In this document: positions 36,361 to 45,767 of the stretch, piece by piece
How positions within the stretch are numbered: the first letter of the stretch is position 1
How the letters are laid out: the number at the start of each line of letters is the position of its first letter
Source of the DNA: Pseudochryseolinea flava
GTDB lineage: Bacteria; Bacteroidota; Bacteroidia; Cytophagales; Cyclobacteriaceae
Assembly (NCBI RefSeq): GCF_003286915.1
Contig: NZ_QMFY01000009.1
Span: 124,001-188,000, forward strand
Length of the DNA: 64,000 nucleotides
Direction: 5' to 3'
Program-made: the position numbers and the translations under genes
The notes under the pieces: generated by a model
What the model was told of the DNA's origin: nothing
The model's database searches: none
Seen by the model: only the letters and a program-made list of their open reading frames with translations

Positions 36361-37101
36361 TTAGTGATTGTTTTTTACAATCATTTCTTTCATGATGTCA
36401 AAAGTTTGCTGCTTCAGTCTTGGGATATCATCATGTGTAAGCCCCGCTGTAGGAATCTCACGGCCAACATAAATTTTGATTTTACCAGGAAGCACTTTGA
36501 TCGTACTGGGCGGCATCAGTGGCCCTGCGCCGATAACTACCATCGGTAACAACGGTTCTTGTGTGTCGATGGCAATTCGAAAGGCGCCATCGTGAAATGG
36601 TTGCAACGGCTCCTTCGATCTGTTTTGTGTGCCTTCTACAAAAATTAAGATTGACAGTCCATCGTGTAGAATCTTTCGTAGGCGGTCGATACTTTTCTTC
36701 CTACTTTGTTGGCTCGAACGATCAACGATTACCGTGGCAGCTTGCGCGATCCAACCGAAGACCGGAATCTTTAAGAGTTCCTTTTTCGCCAACGGTCGAA
36801 ATTGACCAGGGATGAGCAAACGCAATCCTGGAATATCGAGAAATGATGTGTGGTTGCTGACATAGATATAAGACTTTCCTTTTTTGAAGTTCTCTCTGCC
36901 GTGAAATTCATATCGAATAAACGTGAGCATACTAAATACCCACGACCATAACCAAAGGAATGTATACCCGATGCGCCCCGCTTTCTGTCCGAAGAAAAAC
37001 GGAATAATGATGCCGGGTAAAAAGAGGATCATAAACACCGTAAAGACCAGGAATACCCAGAATCTATAGAGAACGATCAGAATGGTAGTAATGATTTTCA
37101 A
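36361..37101 (-). CDS. 1-acyl-sn-glycerol-3-phosphate acyltransferase (PlsC family)
   Basis: PlsC acylates lysophosphatidic acid at the second position to make phosphatidic acid at the inner membrane. The 246 residues begin with two hydrophobic stretches and contain the catalytic NHTSFLD (the HX4D motif), PVFGWIAQAATVIVDRSS, and FVEGTQNRS (the EGTR-type motif with Gln in place of Arg). LLPMVVIGAGPLMPPS follows. The domain is complete and normal in length. Relatives include acyltransferases of ornithine lipids, so the exact acceptor is inferred. Confidence 0.88.
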   Translation of the reverse strand: MKIITTILIVLYRFWVFLVFTVFMILFLPGIIIPFFFGQKAGRIGYTFLWLWSWVFSMLTFIRYEFHGRENFKKGKSYIYVSNHTSFLDIPGLRLLIPGQFRPLAKKELLKIPVFGWIAQAATVIVDRSSQQSRKKSIDRLRKILHDGLSILIFVEGTQNRSKEPLQPFHDGAFRIAIDTQEPLLPMVVIGAGPLMPPSTIKVLPGKIKIYVGREIPTAGLTHDDIPRLKQQTFDIMKEMIVKNNH

Positions 37102-37179
37102 AATCTAATCGGATAATATGCTGCGCAAATTGATGAAAGATCGGAAATTTCCAAATGCGTATGCTTTTAAAGGTCGCGC

Positions 37180-38382
37180 TTAACTTTCCTTTTTTAGGCG
37201 TGCCATGTAGAAGCCATCAAATCCTTCGCTCGGCCAGTGATGCTCCTCTTCTTGTAATGTATACTTTCCAGCATTTGCTTTCAGGAATTTTTCAACTTGC
37301 TGTTGATTCTCGGAAGGAAGAATACTACACGTAGAGTACACCATTTCCCCGCCGACTTTCAACATCGTACCATAGTCGGCCAAGATATTTTCTTGCAACT
37401 TCAGAACGTTGGTAATAAACTCCGGCGAGAGTTTCCACTTCGCATCAGGATTTCTTTTCAACACACCCAATCCAGAACAAGGAACATCAAGGAGAACGCG
37501 ATCGGCAGAATTCTCTAGTCGTTTCAATGACTTCGAATTTTCAATGATGCGTGTTTCCAAATTCGATACACCTGCACGGCGCGCGCGTTTCTGAAGCTCG
37601 TCGAGTTTCCACTGCTCAACGTCCATGGCCACAATGCGTCCTTTGTTTTTCATGAGGGCTGCTAGGTGTAACGTTTTCCCGCCAGCACCAGCGCATGCAT
37701 CGATCACGCGCATGCCAGGCTCGATGTGAAGAAACGGTGCGATGCGTTGCGAGCCCGCATCTTGAACTTCAAACAGCCCTTCTTTAAATGACGGCGTCGT
37801 GAATACATTTTGACGTTGCTTCAGTATCAGCGCGTCCGGAAAGTTTTCATCTAAACTCGTCTCTACATTCTCGTCATATAATTTTTCCTGGAGCTCCCGC
37901 AGATTTGTTTTCAATGTATTCGCGCGAAGTACAACCGGAGCTTCTTCGTTTAATGCGGTGAGTTCCGTTGACCAGCGGTTGCCTAGTTCTTGTTCGCCAA
38001 GCTCATCAAGCCAGTCGGGAATAGACTCTTTAATTTTCCGAATGCCTTTTAATTTTTGATATGATTGGAGTACATCTTTTGGATTGACGCCTTTAAATTC
38101 TTCCCATGGTGGCATGTGATAGTCACTTAAAATCAGCCACCCAGCCAGCAATTTCCAGTGATCTCCTTCCTCGGCTTTGGTTGTGGTTCGCAATGTTCTA
38201 TACCATCGCACGATGTCGTATGTTGTCTCCGCGATGAATCGGCGGTCGCGAGCACCCCACTTTGAGTTTTGTTTGAGCGTTTTTTCGATAACCTTGTCGG
38301 CATATCGTCCTTCATTAAAAATCATGTCTAAAGACGTGATAACCGCTTGTGTGGTAGAGCGATGGAGTTTGAGCATTTGCAT
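37180..38382 (-). CDS. RsmB/NOL1-family RNA (cytosine-5-) methyltransferase
   Basis: The 400-residue protein has an N-terminal NusB-like helical region (LKLHRSTTQAVITSLDMIFNE) and a C-terminal SAM-dependent methyltransferase. DACAGAGGKTLHLAALM binds SAM, DVPCSGLGVLKRNPDAKW holds the resolving Cys, and YSTCSILPSENQQQVEKF the catalytic Cys. Such enzymes make m5C in rRNA (RsmB at C967) or tRNA; which one applies here is not certain. Starts at 38382 and 38376 are both possible. A TATCTTTG element sits just upstream. Confidence 0.9.
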   Translation of the reverse strand: MQMLKLHRSTTQAVITSLDMIFNEGRYADKVIEKTLKQNSKWGARDRRFIAETTYDIVRWYRTLRTTTKAEEGDHWKLLAGWLILSDYHMPPWEEFKGVNPKDVLQSYQKLKGIRKIKESIPDWLDELGEQELGNRWSTELTALNEEAPVVLRANTLKTNLRELQEKLYDENVETSLDENFPDALILKQRQNVFTTPSFKEGLFEVQDAGSQRIAPFLHIEPGMRVIDACAGAGGKTLHLAALMKNKGRIVAMDVEQWKLDELQKRARRAGVSNLETRIIENSKSLKRLENSADRVLLDVPCSGLGVLKRNPDAKWKLSPEFITNVLKLQENILADYGTMLKVGGEMVYSTCSILPSENQQQVEKFLKANAGKYTLQEEEHHWPSEGFDGFYMARLKKES

Positions 38383-38389
38383 AAGACGG

Positions 38390-38397
38390 CAAAGATA
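38390..38397 (-). promoter_or_regulatory. Candidate -7 element of the RNA methyltransferase gene
   Basis: On the minus strand TATCTTTG exactly matches TAnnTTTG and ends eight bases before the first possible ATG. No TTG is visible at the usual -33 distance. Confidence 0.4.
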
Positions 38398-38598
38398 ACA
38401 AATGTGCCGATGTGTTAAGGATGACCTCTTGACGTTAAAATAAAAGGTGTCAAGCCGGTAAGTACCTCAACCACAAACGAACCGGAACACATCCCACCAT
38501 CAACATGTAGTCTTGCAACTGTGCATGGTGATGTTGTTTTTTACATCTGGAACGCCGTTTAGTTCAATTTTTGATGATGTGTCAATTATTGTTTGTAT

Positions 38599-38606
38599 TA
38601 ATTTTG
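38599..38606 (+). promoter_or_regulatory. Candidate -7 element of the CHAT gene
   Basis: TAATTTTG matches TAnnTTTG, with TTTG at 38570-38573 upstream at a slightly long spacing of 25. The ATG follows 18 bases after it. Confidence 0.4.
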
Positions 38607-38624
38607 ACTGATCAATTGTTTGAT

Positions 38625-41483
38625 ATGAATAGACTGATAAGAAATCTTCTCGTGTTTTTCGCGGTAGCCTTTACCATGAACGCCCATGGACAGATACTAA
38701 AAGATCTGAAAAAAACGGCGACCGACATGGCGAAAGATCTTAATACGAAAGAAAATCGCGAGCGTGTGGCAACTATCGGGGTAAAGAATCTTGAAAAGGC
38801 GCGCGCGGAATTTGATTCTACAGATTTTGATTATGCCATTCTTGTAAGTGATAACTCAGGTCTGTTCGATCTAAAAAAGAAGGGACAAAGTACGGCCATG
38901 TTGAGTTCTGCGGCCAGCGCTACACTGGCATTCATGAAAGATGAAGAAAGAACTGATGCGGAGAAAGCGCGTGGTCATCGCGAAATGGGGGAGGTGTATT
39001 ATGGTAACGGATGGTTCAAAATGGCGAGTGGTAAATTTGACGCGGCAAAAGCAGCGTACGAAGGTGCAAATCTCACTGGCGATATCGGCTATATCAAGAC
39101 CATCGCGAATATGGGATTGTTGTATTCTACGATGGGACGTTACACGCAAGCACAAGGATATACAGCAGAAGCATTGGACTTGCGGAAAGAGAAATTCGGT
39201 GAAACGAGTACGAGCGTCGCAGCTTCTTTCAATAACTATGGTGTTTTGAAATATAACCTTGCACAGTACAATGAAGCGCTCACCGACATCGAGGCCGCTA
39301 CAGCAATCTTGAAACAAAATAAGTTGGAGCAAGGTATGCCCTATGCAATTGTATTGAACAACGAAGCGATGCTTCTGCAAGGCGTTGGTCGTTATGAAGA
39401 AGCAGAAGGGAAATTGAAAGAAGCAACAACAATCTCAGCAAAGCTTTCGAGCACGAAGTCTAGTAATCACGCAAAGTTTCTTTCGAACCTCGCCCTGCTG
39501 TACCAACTGGAAGGAAAGTATCCAGACGCGGAAGCGACCTATCAAGGCTTAGAGAAGACGTTAGGAAAATCGAATCCTGATCTTGCCACAGTGCTATGTA
39601 ATCAAGCCGCGTTGTACATGACGATGGGCAAGGAAGACAAAGTCGAGGATCTTTTAAAGCGAGCACTTTCTATTTATAAATCGAATTTAGGAGAACAACA
39701 TCCTGCGTATGCACGGGCACAAAACGATCTCGGAAATTTCTATCGGTATAAAGGACGCTATCCAGATGCGGAGCCTGCGCTAGAGAAAGCATTGGCCATT
39801 CGTGAAGCGACACTTGGTAAAAATCATCCGCTGTACGTGCAATCTCAAGAAGATCTGGCAATTCTACATTGGAAGAAAAAGGCGTGGGACAAAGCCTTTA
39901 TGACTTACCGTGAAGTGATGGATAAGTCGATGGATTTTATCAACAACTACTTCCCACCGATGAGTGAATCGGAGAAAACAAAATATTGGGATGTCCTCTT
40001 TCCAAGATTTCAACGTTTCTACAATTTCTCAATTGAGGCCAGCACGGAGAATGCGCATGCTATTGAGGCGATGTTTGACTATCAGATCGCAACGAAGGGG
40101 CTATTGCTCAACTCAACCAACAAAGTGAAGCAAGCTATTTTTGCTAGTAAAGATGGACTTTTGATTAAAGATTATCTCGCGTGGCTGGACGCAAAAGAAT
40201 CACTGTCGCGCTTGTATGCTTACTCGAAAGAGGAGTTAAAAAATCAGAAGATTAACCTCGACTCGTTGGAGCGCGCGACGAATGCCATGGAGCGAAAACT
40301 ATCGGAGCGTTCAACGGATTTCTCTTCTGGGTATAGTGTTCAGAAAGTACAATTTTCACAATTGCAAAAATCATTGTTGGATAATGAAGCACTTGTAGAA
40401 GTTGTTAGGCTACAGAAATACGATCAGAAGTTCACAGGTGAATCACGCTACGTGGCGTTGGTCCTTACCAAGAATGCAGAAGCCCCAAAGATGGTGCTGC
40501 TCGACAATGGACAACAACTCGAGACACGGTACGCTAAGTTTTATCGCAATGCGATCCACCAGCGACTTAACGATGAACACTCGTATGATCAGTATTGGGC
40601 AAAACTTGAAACGGAGTTGCAAGGTAAAAAAATGATCTATTTGTCGCCAGACGGTGTGTATAGTCAACTGAACTTAAATACGATGAAGAAACCCGGCGCA
40701 GATTATGTAATTAATCGCTACGACATTGTTGTGTTGGGAAATTCTCGTGACCTACTCGCGTTGAAAAATAAAAAAACGAAAACGTCTAAGAAGAATGCAA
40801 CGCTCATTGGATTTCCTGATTACGGTGGATCGGAAATCGCAGCGCTTCCGGGAACAAAAACCGAACTTGACGGTGTGAGTAAACTACTAAAAGCATCAGC
40901 GTATCAGGTGACCATGTTCACACAGAAAACAGCAAGCGAGGCAAACGTAAAGAAACTTAAGTCACCATGGATTCTTCACTTTGCAACACACGGTTATTTC
41001 TTGCAAGACAAAGGTGATGAAGGCTCCGCCTTTGGAATCCACTTCGACAATGCGAACGATAATCCATTGTTGAGATCGGGTTTGATGTTGGCTGGTGCGT
41101 CGTCAACGGCAAGTGGCAAACGACTTCCTAACTTAGAGAGCAACGATAATGGTATACTCACCGCATATGAAGCGATGAATTTGAATTTAGAAGGAACGGA
41201 ACTTGTGTTATTGAGTGCATGCGAAACGGGCTTAGGCGAAGTGAAAGCGGGAGAAGGTGTGTACGGTTTGCAACGTGCCTTTTTAGTGGCCGGTGCCGAT
41301 GCCTTAATCATGTCGTTGTGGAAAGTAGATGATGCTGCAACTCAAGCGTTGATGACGAATTTTTATACCAACTACATCAAGCTTGGTAACAAACAAAAAG
41401 CATTCAAACAAGCACAGCTTCAGTTGATGGCGAAATACAAAGATCCGTATTATTGGGGTGCGTTTGTGATGATGGGGAATTGA
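38625..41483 (+). CDS. Secreted TPR protein with C-terminal CHAT peptidase domain
   Basis: The 952-residue protein has a signal peptide (LLVFFAVAFTMNAHGQ), then tandem tetratricopeptide repeats over about residues 100-440 (for example YNEALTDIEAATAIL, YPDAEPALEKALAIRE). It ends in a CHAT domain, a caspase-like cysteine peptidase fold. The dyad is visible as His789 in HFATHGYF and Cys866 in LLSACETGLG, with the usual GEGVYGLQRAFLVAGADALI block after it. The ATG at 38625 gives the signal peptide. The export signal is notable, because many bacterial CHAT proteins act in the cytosol. Target and partner are unknown. Confidence 0.92.
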   Translation: MNRLIRNLLVFFAVAFTMNAHGQILKDLKKTATDMAKDLNTKENRERVATIGVKNLEKARAEFDSTDFDYAILVSDNSGLFDLKKKGQSTAMLSSAASATLAFMKDEERTDAEKARGHREMGEVYYGNGWFKMASGKFDAAKAAYEGANLTGDIGYIKTIANMGLLYSTMGRYTQAQGYTAEALDLRKEKFGETSTSVAASFNNYGVLKYNLAQYNEALTDIEAATAILKQNKLEQGMPYAIVLNNEAMLLQGVGRYEEAEGKLKEATTISAKLSSTKSSNHAKFLSNLALLYQLEGKYPDAEATYQGLEKTLGKSNPDLATVLCNQAALYMTMGKEDKVEDLLKRALSIYKSNLGEQHPAYARAQNDLGNFYRYKGRYPDAEPALEKALAIREATLGKNHPLYVQSQEDLAILHWKKKAWDKAFMTYREVMDKSMDFINNYFPPMSESEKTKYWDVLFPRFQRFYNFSIEASTENAHAIEAMFDYQIATKGLLLNSTNKVKQAIFASKDGLLIKDYLAWLDAKESLSRLYAYSKEELKNQKINLDSLERATNAMERKLSERSTDFSSGYSVQKVQFSQLQKSLLDNEALVEVVRLQKYDQKFTGESRYVALVLTKNAEAPKMVLLDNGQQLETRYAKFYRNAIHQRLNDEHSYDQYWAKLETELQGKKMIYLSPDGVYSQLNLNTMKKPGADYVINRYDIVVLGNSRDLLALKNKKTKTSKKNATLIGFPDYGGSEIAALPGTKTELDGVSKLLKASAYQVTMFTQKTASEANVKKLKSPWILHFATHGYFLQDKGDEGSAFGIHFDNANDNPLLRSGLMLAGASSTASGKRLPNLESNDNGILTAYEAMNLNLEGTELVLLSACETGLGEVKAGEGVYGLQRAFLVAGADALIMSLWKVDDAATQALMTNFYTNYIKLGNKQKAFKQAQLQLMAKYKDPYYWGAFVMMGN

Positions 41484-41520
41484 GTTGAAAGTTCAAAGTC
41501 GAAAGTTTAAAGTTTAAAGA
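41483..41520. repeat. Short repeat, AAAGTTYAAAGT family
   Basis: Imperfect seven- to nine-base units (GTTGAAA, GTTCAAA, GTCGAAA, GTTTAAA, GTTTAAA) follow the CHAT gene stop. They are the complement in style of the TCAACTTTC array at 18001. Confidence 0.7.
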
Positions 41521-41536
41521 TTGTTGATTTCGGTAT

Positions 41537-42529
41537 ATGAAAGTGTTAGGAAATTCTTCTGTAAAGGTTACACCCATAGCATTTGGTGCATGGGCAATTG
41601 GTGGATGGATGTGGGGAGGTGCCGAAGAAGCATCGGCGATTGCTGCCATTCGCGCTTCGTATGATAACGGTATTACAACAATAGACACAGCGCCAGTATA
41701 TGGTTTTGGCAAGAGTGAAGAACTTGTGGGGCGTGCGATGCAAGGAATTGCACGTGATAAATATCAAATTCTAACCAAGTATGGACTGAACTGGAAATCG
41801 GATCGTGGAGAGTTTTTCTTCGATACAAAATTTGATGATGGTTCTCCTGTTAAGATTTACAAACTGTCTTCTAGAGAAAGTGTCATTCAAGAATGTGAAG
41901 ACAGCCTTCGACGGTTGAAGACAGACTATATCGACCTGCTTCAAATACACTGGCCAGATGCGACTACGCCGATCGCTGAAACCATGGATGCTGTGAAGGA
42001 GTTGATCAAACAAGGTAAGGTACGCGCTGCAGGTGTTTGTAATTACACGGCAACACAAGTCGAAGAGGCACTAAAAACATTGGATATCGTATCCAACCAA
42101 GTGCCTTACAGCATGATCAATCGGGATATTGAAAAGGAAGTTCTTCCACAGGCGATTGAAAAAAAGATGAGTATCATTCCTTACAGTCCGTTGCAACGCG
42201 GATTACTTACCGGTAAAATCAAACCTGATCATCAATTTAACGATGGCGATACGCGCGATGGAAATAAGTTCTACACGAAAGAAAATATCATTCGCGCGAA
42301 CAGACTTCTGGAAAGAATCAAACCGGTTGCCGATGCGCATAACGCTACCTTGTCACAGCTTGTGATCAACTGGACAACACGTCAACCTGCGATGGATTGT
42401 GTATTGGTAGGCGCTCGTAATGAACAACAAGTTAAAGAGAATGTGAAAGCATTATCCTTTACGCTTGGTGATGATGAATTGGCAATGATCAATGAAGCGG
42501 TCTCAGCATTTGAGCTTGCCGCTGTCTAA
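41537..42529 (+). CDS. Aldo/keto reductase
   Basis: The 330-residue protein is an NADPH-dependent TIM-barrel oxidoreductase. Catalytic residues of the family are visible: Asp and Tyr in TIDTAPVYGFGKSEE, Lys in ILTKYGL, and His in LQIHWPD. PYSPLQRGLLTGKI and the C-terminal LVGARNEQQVKENVKAL are the cofactor-binding end. The substrate is unknown; the sequence resembles general-stress or YajO-like reductases. It converges on the sugar dehydrogenase gene with four bases between the stops. Confidence 0.93.
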   Translation: MKVLGNSSVKVTPIAFGAWAIGGWMWGGAEEASAIAAIRASYDNGITTIDTAPVYGFGKSEELVGRAMQGIARDKYQILTKYGLNWKSDRGEFFFDTKFDDGSPVKIYKLSSRESVIQECEDSLRRLKTDYIDLLQIHWPDATTPIAETMDAVKELIKQGKVRAAGVCNYTATQVEEALKTLDIVSNQVPYSMINRDIEKEVLPQAIEKKMSIIPYSPLQRGLLTGKIKPDHQFNDGDTRDGNKFYTKENIIRANRLLERIKPVADAHNATLSQLVINWTTRQPAMDCVLVGARNEQQVKENVKALSFTLGDDELAMINEAVSAFELAAV

Positions 42530-42533
42530 TCCA

Positions 42534-43664
42534 TTACTTCTTCACGGGAATCAATTTCAAGAGTAGGCCAGGAGATTCGGTGAGAACGTACAAGTACCCT
42601 TCGGCGTCTTGTGTGACCAATCGAACTCTCCCTACTTTATCGAGAAGTTTTTCTTGTTTCAGGAATTGTCCTTTATCGTTGAGTTCAATGCGGGCTACGT
42701 GTGTTAAGATTAGACCGCCAACAAGGATATTATTTTTCCAACCTGGATAAAGCTCACCCTTTACTTGCGTGATGCCACACGTGGCAATAGACGGAACCCA
42801 ATAGAATACTGGTTGTTCGAGTCCTTCTTTTTCAGTGATATCGGATATTGGCTTTCCATCATAATCGATTCCGTAGGTGATTATAGGCCAGCCATAATTT
42901 TTTCCTTTTTCAACGCGGTTCAATTCATCACCACCCTTTGGACCGTGCTCTGCTTCCCATAACGTTTTGGTGTCGCGATCGTAGAAAAGTCCCTGAGGGT
43001 TACGATGACCATAGCTCCAAATTTCTGGTTTAGCATCAGGTGTATTCACGAATGGGTTGTCTTTGGGCACACTACCATCATCATTTAAACGCAGAACTTT
43101 GCCGAGGTGATTTGAAAGCGTTTGCGCACTCGGTTTATCGCCGCGCTCTCCTGACGAAACAAACATGTGGCCCTCGCCATCAAACACGATGCGAGATCCA
43201 AAATGATAGTCTGAATCGACGAATGGTTGTGCAGAGAATAATTCCTGAAACTCAACGAATTTATTTCCGTCTAGTTTGGCGCGCGATACCGTCGTGCTGG
43301 CACCATTAGCACCTGGCTTTGAATAGGTGAGGTAAATCCAGCCATTCGTTGCATAGTCGGGGTGTAGCGTGATGTCCAACAGTCCGCCTTGTCCCTTAGC
43401 AAACACCGCAGGAACGTCTTCGATAGTTTGCTCTTGCAGTTCACCATCTTTAAATATTCTGATAACGCCTTTGCGTTCGGTGATTAAGATTTTTCCATCG
43501 GGAAGAAAAGCAGCGCCCCACGGATTCGTCAATCCTTTGGCTAAAGTATCAACTGCGAATTGCTGATTTTCAGATTCAATCGTTTTGAGATTACCCTGTC
43601 GTTTGTCGCACCCGATAAAGGCAAGAGCGATAAATAATGCAGGAGCAAAGAGCGTTGTTTTCAT
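42534..43664 (-). CDS. PQQ-dependent sugar dehydrogenase-like lipoprotein
   Basis: The 376-residue protein fits the soluble glucose/sorbosone dehydrogenase family, a six-bladed propeller that oxidises sugars with PQQ. A lipoprotein signal (FIALAFIGCDKRQ) places it in the envelope. NPWGAAFLPDGKILITERKG, HFGSRIVFDGEGHMFVSSGE and EAEHGPKGGDELNRVEKGKN are family blocks, and the last two include active-site and calcium-binding positions. I chose the ATG at 43664 because it opens the signal peptide. Cofactor and sugar are inferred from the family. Confidence 0.9.
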   Translation of the reverse strand: MKTTLFAPALFIALAFIGCDKRQGNLKTIESENQQFAVDTLAKGLTNPWGAAFLPDGKILITERKGVIRIFKDGELQEQTIEDVPAVFAKGQGGLLDITLHPDYATNGWIYLTYSKPGANGASTTVSRAKLDGNKFVEFQELFSAQPFVDSDYHFGSRIVFDGEGHMFVSSGERGDKPSAQTLSNHLGKVLRLNDDGSVPKDNPFVNTPDAKPEIWSYGHRNPQGLFYDRDTKTLWEAEHGPKGGDELNRVEKGKNYGWPIITYGIDYDGKPISDITEKEGLEQPVFYWVPSIATCGITQVKGELYPGWKNNILVGGLILTHVARIELNDKGQFLKQEKLLDKVGRVRLVTQDAEGYLYVLTESPGLLLKLIPVKK

Positions 43665-43752
43665 GGCGCGAAAATAGTTTAGCAACAGGAAATGTATTCC
43701 ATGTTTTCGATGAACGGCAAAATGAATTCGAGAGGGAATTTTATGATGTTGC

Positions 43753-44454
43753 TTACTTCCTTCTTCCGAAGATGCGCAACAAATACAAGAAGAGGTTTAC
43801 AAAATCGAGGTACAACGTGAGTGCACCCATGATCGCCTCTTTATGGTCTTCGTCAGATCCCTCGTTACCAATGATGTTAAGGTTTTTGATTTTCTGCGTA
43901 TCGTATGCCGTTAAGCCAACGAAGATCAACACGCCGGCGCAAGACGTAATCCAATGAAGCGTGGTGCTTTCAATGAAGTAAGTATTCACCAATCCGGTAA
44001 TCACCAAAGCAATAAGACCCATGAAAAGCAGGTTACCCCATTTTGTCAAATCTGTTTTGGTTGTATATCCCCAGGCACTCATGATGCCGAATGTTCCCGC
44101 TGTAATTAAAAAGGTAGTCGCAATTGATTCATTTTCATAAACATGAAATATCATCGACATGGTTAAGCCGAATAACATGGAGTATAGCAAAAATACAAAC
44201 GTGGCAACCGATGCAGACATACGATTAATCTGACTGACCAAGATGAACACAGAAACAATCTGCCCGATAATCAAAGCAAAAAACATCCACTTTGTTCCTA
44301 GAATAAAATCAATAAAATCGGTGTACTCTGCGGTATACCATGCGACAAATCCTGTGATTACCAATCCCAGAAACATCCAGCCATATACCTTCACCATATA
44401 CCGTTGTGTTTCCAACGCTACTTGCTGATCCAGTGAAAGAGGTTTGCTATCCAT
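43753..44454 (-). CDS. Bax inhibitor-1/YccA family membrane protein
   Basis: The 233-residue protein has seven hydrophobic helices and the family pattern: RYMVKVYGWMFLGLVITGFV at the start, FGLTMSMIFHVY and FGIMSAWGYTTKTDLT in the middle, and GLTAYDTQKIKNL near the end, where the conserved Asp pair lies. Bacterial members can act as calcium-leak channels or modulate the FtsH protease; which applies here is unknown. The roughly 340 bases upstream (44455-44790) hold no gene I can support. Confidence 0.92.
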   Translation of the reverse strand: MDSKPLSLDQQVALETQRYMVKVYGWMFLGLVITGFVAWYTAEYTDFIDFILGTKWMFFALIIGQIVSVFILVSQINRMSASVATFVFLLYSMLFGLTMSMIFHVYENESIATTFLITAGTFGIMSAWGYTTKTDLTKWGNLLFMGLIALVITGLVNTYFIESTTLHWITSCAGVLIFVGLTAYDTQKIKNLNIIGNEGSDEDHKEAIMGALTLYLDFVNLFLYLLRIFGRRK

Positions 44455-44790
44455 AATGAAAATGTTTCTGAAATTTATAAAAAAGTATCGGTTCCCACTT
44501 ATTCCAGGGCGGGAAATCAGAAATACGAAAATGAATCGAACAATGCACCCATATTAATGTAGCTTTTAAAGCGAAGTGGTGATTTACAGCTCGTTCCTAA
44601 TGGTTTTGTTATTTGCGCATTGCGTGTGGAAACGGTAGGTCTGCCCTGCATGGCTATAAGATTAGAGTAGAAAGAAGAAAGGACAGATGATTGATTGAAG
44701 ATTTCAACAGGTAATGATCACTAATGAAGTTACAAAAAATGGACGACCACGCGTGAAGTTCTTTCGCTGTTCAAGAACAAGATGGCTCGT

Positions 44791-44830
44791 AAATAAAAAA
44801 GATGGTAACGGATTGGTCCATTACCATCTT
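44791..44830 (-). terminator. Terminator of the SMP-30-like gene
   Basis: On the minus strand AAGATGGTAA (44821-44830) pairs with TTACCATCTT (44799-44808) over a 12-base loop, followed by a T-rich tail. It lies 19 bases beyond the stop codon. Confidence 0.85.
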
Positions 44831-44848
44831 CATTAAAATTCTTTGAAA

Positions 44849-45691
44849 TTATTTTTTACCGAGGGTATAGGCTGCTACCGTATTGGCAAAAAACGTAGGA
44901 ACATATAGCGTGCGCGTTTTTGAGTCGAAATCGATGTCAGCAGCATTGAGTTTTTGATCTTTTGTGTCGAGCACTTTCTCAACGGCACCGCTGGCGGTAA
45001 TCGTATGTGCTTCGCCATACCAGCTTGACACAAGGAATTTATCTTTTTCTAGCTGGACAATTCCGTCAGAGCCTGCTACGATGGTTCCAATTTTTGTGAG
45101 CTTCTTGTCCCATCCAAGTTTATGAAACGCACCTGTTCCGAAGTCGGCAATGTAGAGTCCTTCTTTAAGCGCGAGCAACCCGTTCGGACTTTTGATATCC
45201 TGACTTTCGAAAAATACTTCAGCTTTGCCATTGACGATCTTGTGGATTTTTCCAGTGCCGGTATCCGAAACGTAAACATTGCCTTTGTCATCGACAGTAA
45301 TGTCATTCAAAAAGGCCGAACCAGCGATGTCGATGCGCTGTGATATTTTGCCCGCAGTAATGTCGATGGCCACAACACGGTGGATGTCTGACACGTACAG
45401 CGTATTCTTCACCAAGCCCATGCCTTTAGGAGCATCGAGACCTGTAACCCATTTTAGATTTTTGATTTTACCGTCCGGTGTGAGTTGAGAAATGAAGCCT
45501 GCACCATCAACGCTATCGGGTTTGCCGTCGATGTTCGCGACATAGATTACATTGTTTTTTGCATCGAGAAGAACAGCTTCCGGTACACTTAGCGTTGCCT
45601 CAGAATTCCATTTTGAAGTTAACGTTTGTGCATCTGCATGGATCACAAACAAACATAGCATAAGTGCGGCGAGCGCGGATATTTTTTTCAT
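44849..45691 (-). CDS. Secreted SMP-30/gluconolactonase-like propeller protein
   Basis: The 280-residue protein has a signal peptide (ALMLCLFVIHADAQ) and a six-bladed propeller of the SMP-30 or LRE type. Repeated blocks such as DITVDDKGNVYVSDTGTGKI and LYIADFGTGAFHKL and the opening PEAVLLDAKNNVIYVANIDG fit. Family members hydrolyse lactones or bind ligands; catalytic metal ligands could not be assigned with confidence. I chose the ATG at 45691 from the signal peptide. The next gene upstream on this strand is the channel homologue, about 75 bases away. Confidence 0.85.
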   Translation of the reverse strand: MKKISALAALMLCLFVIHADAQTLTSKWNSEATLSVPEAVLLDAKNNVIYVANIDGKPDSVDGAGFISQLTPDGKIKNLKWVTGLDAPKGMGLVKNTLYVSDIHRVVAIDITAGKISQRIDIAGSAFLNDITVDDKGNVYVSDTGTGKIHKIVNGKAEVFFESQDIKSPNGLLALKEGLYIADFGTGAFHKLGWDKKLTKIGTIVAGSDGIVQLEKDKFLVSSWYGEAHTITASGAVEKVLDTKDQKLNAADIDFDSKTRTLYVPTFFANTVAAYTLGKK

Positions 45692-45767
45692 TTGGATAGA
45701 ATTAGTTTTAACGGATCGAAGGTAACGATCATACTCACGAAATGCCAAGAATTTTTGATGAAGGTGG

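Noticed and set aside
38871-39380. 169-codon minus-strand frame opposite the CHAT gene
   Set aside because: It is antisense to the TPR region and Cys/His-rich, with no recognisable domain.
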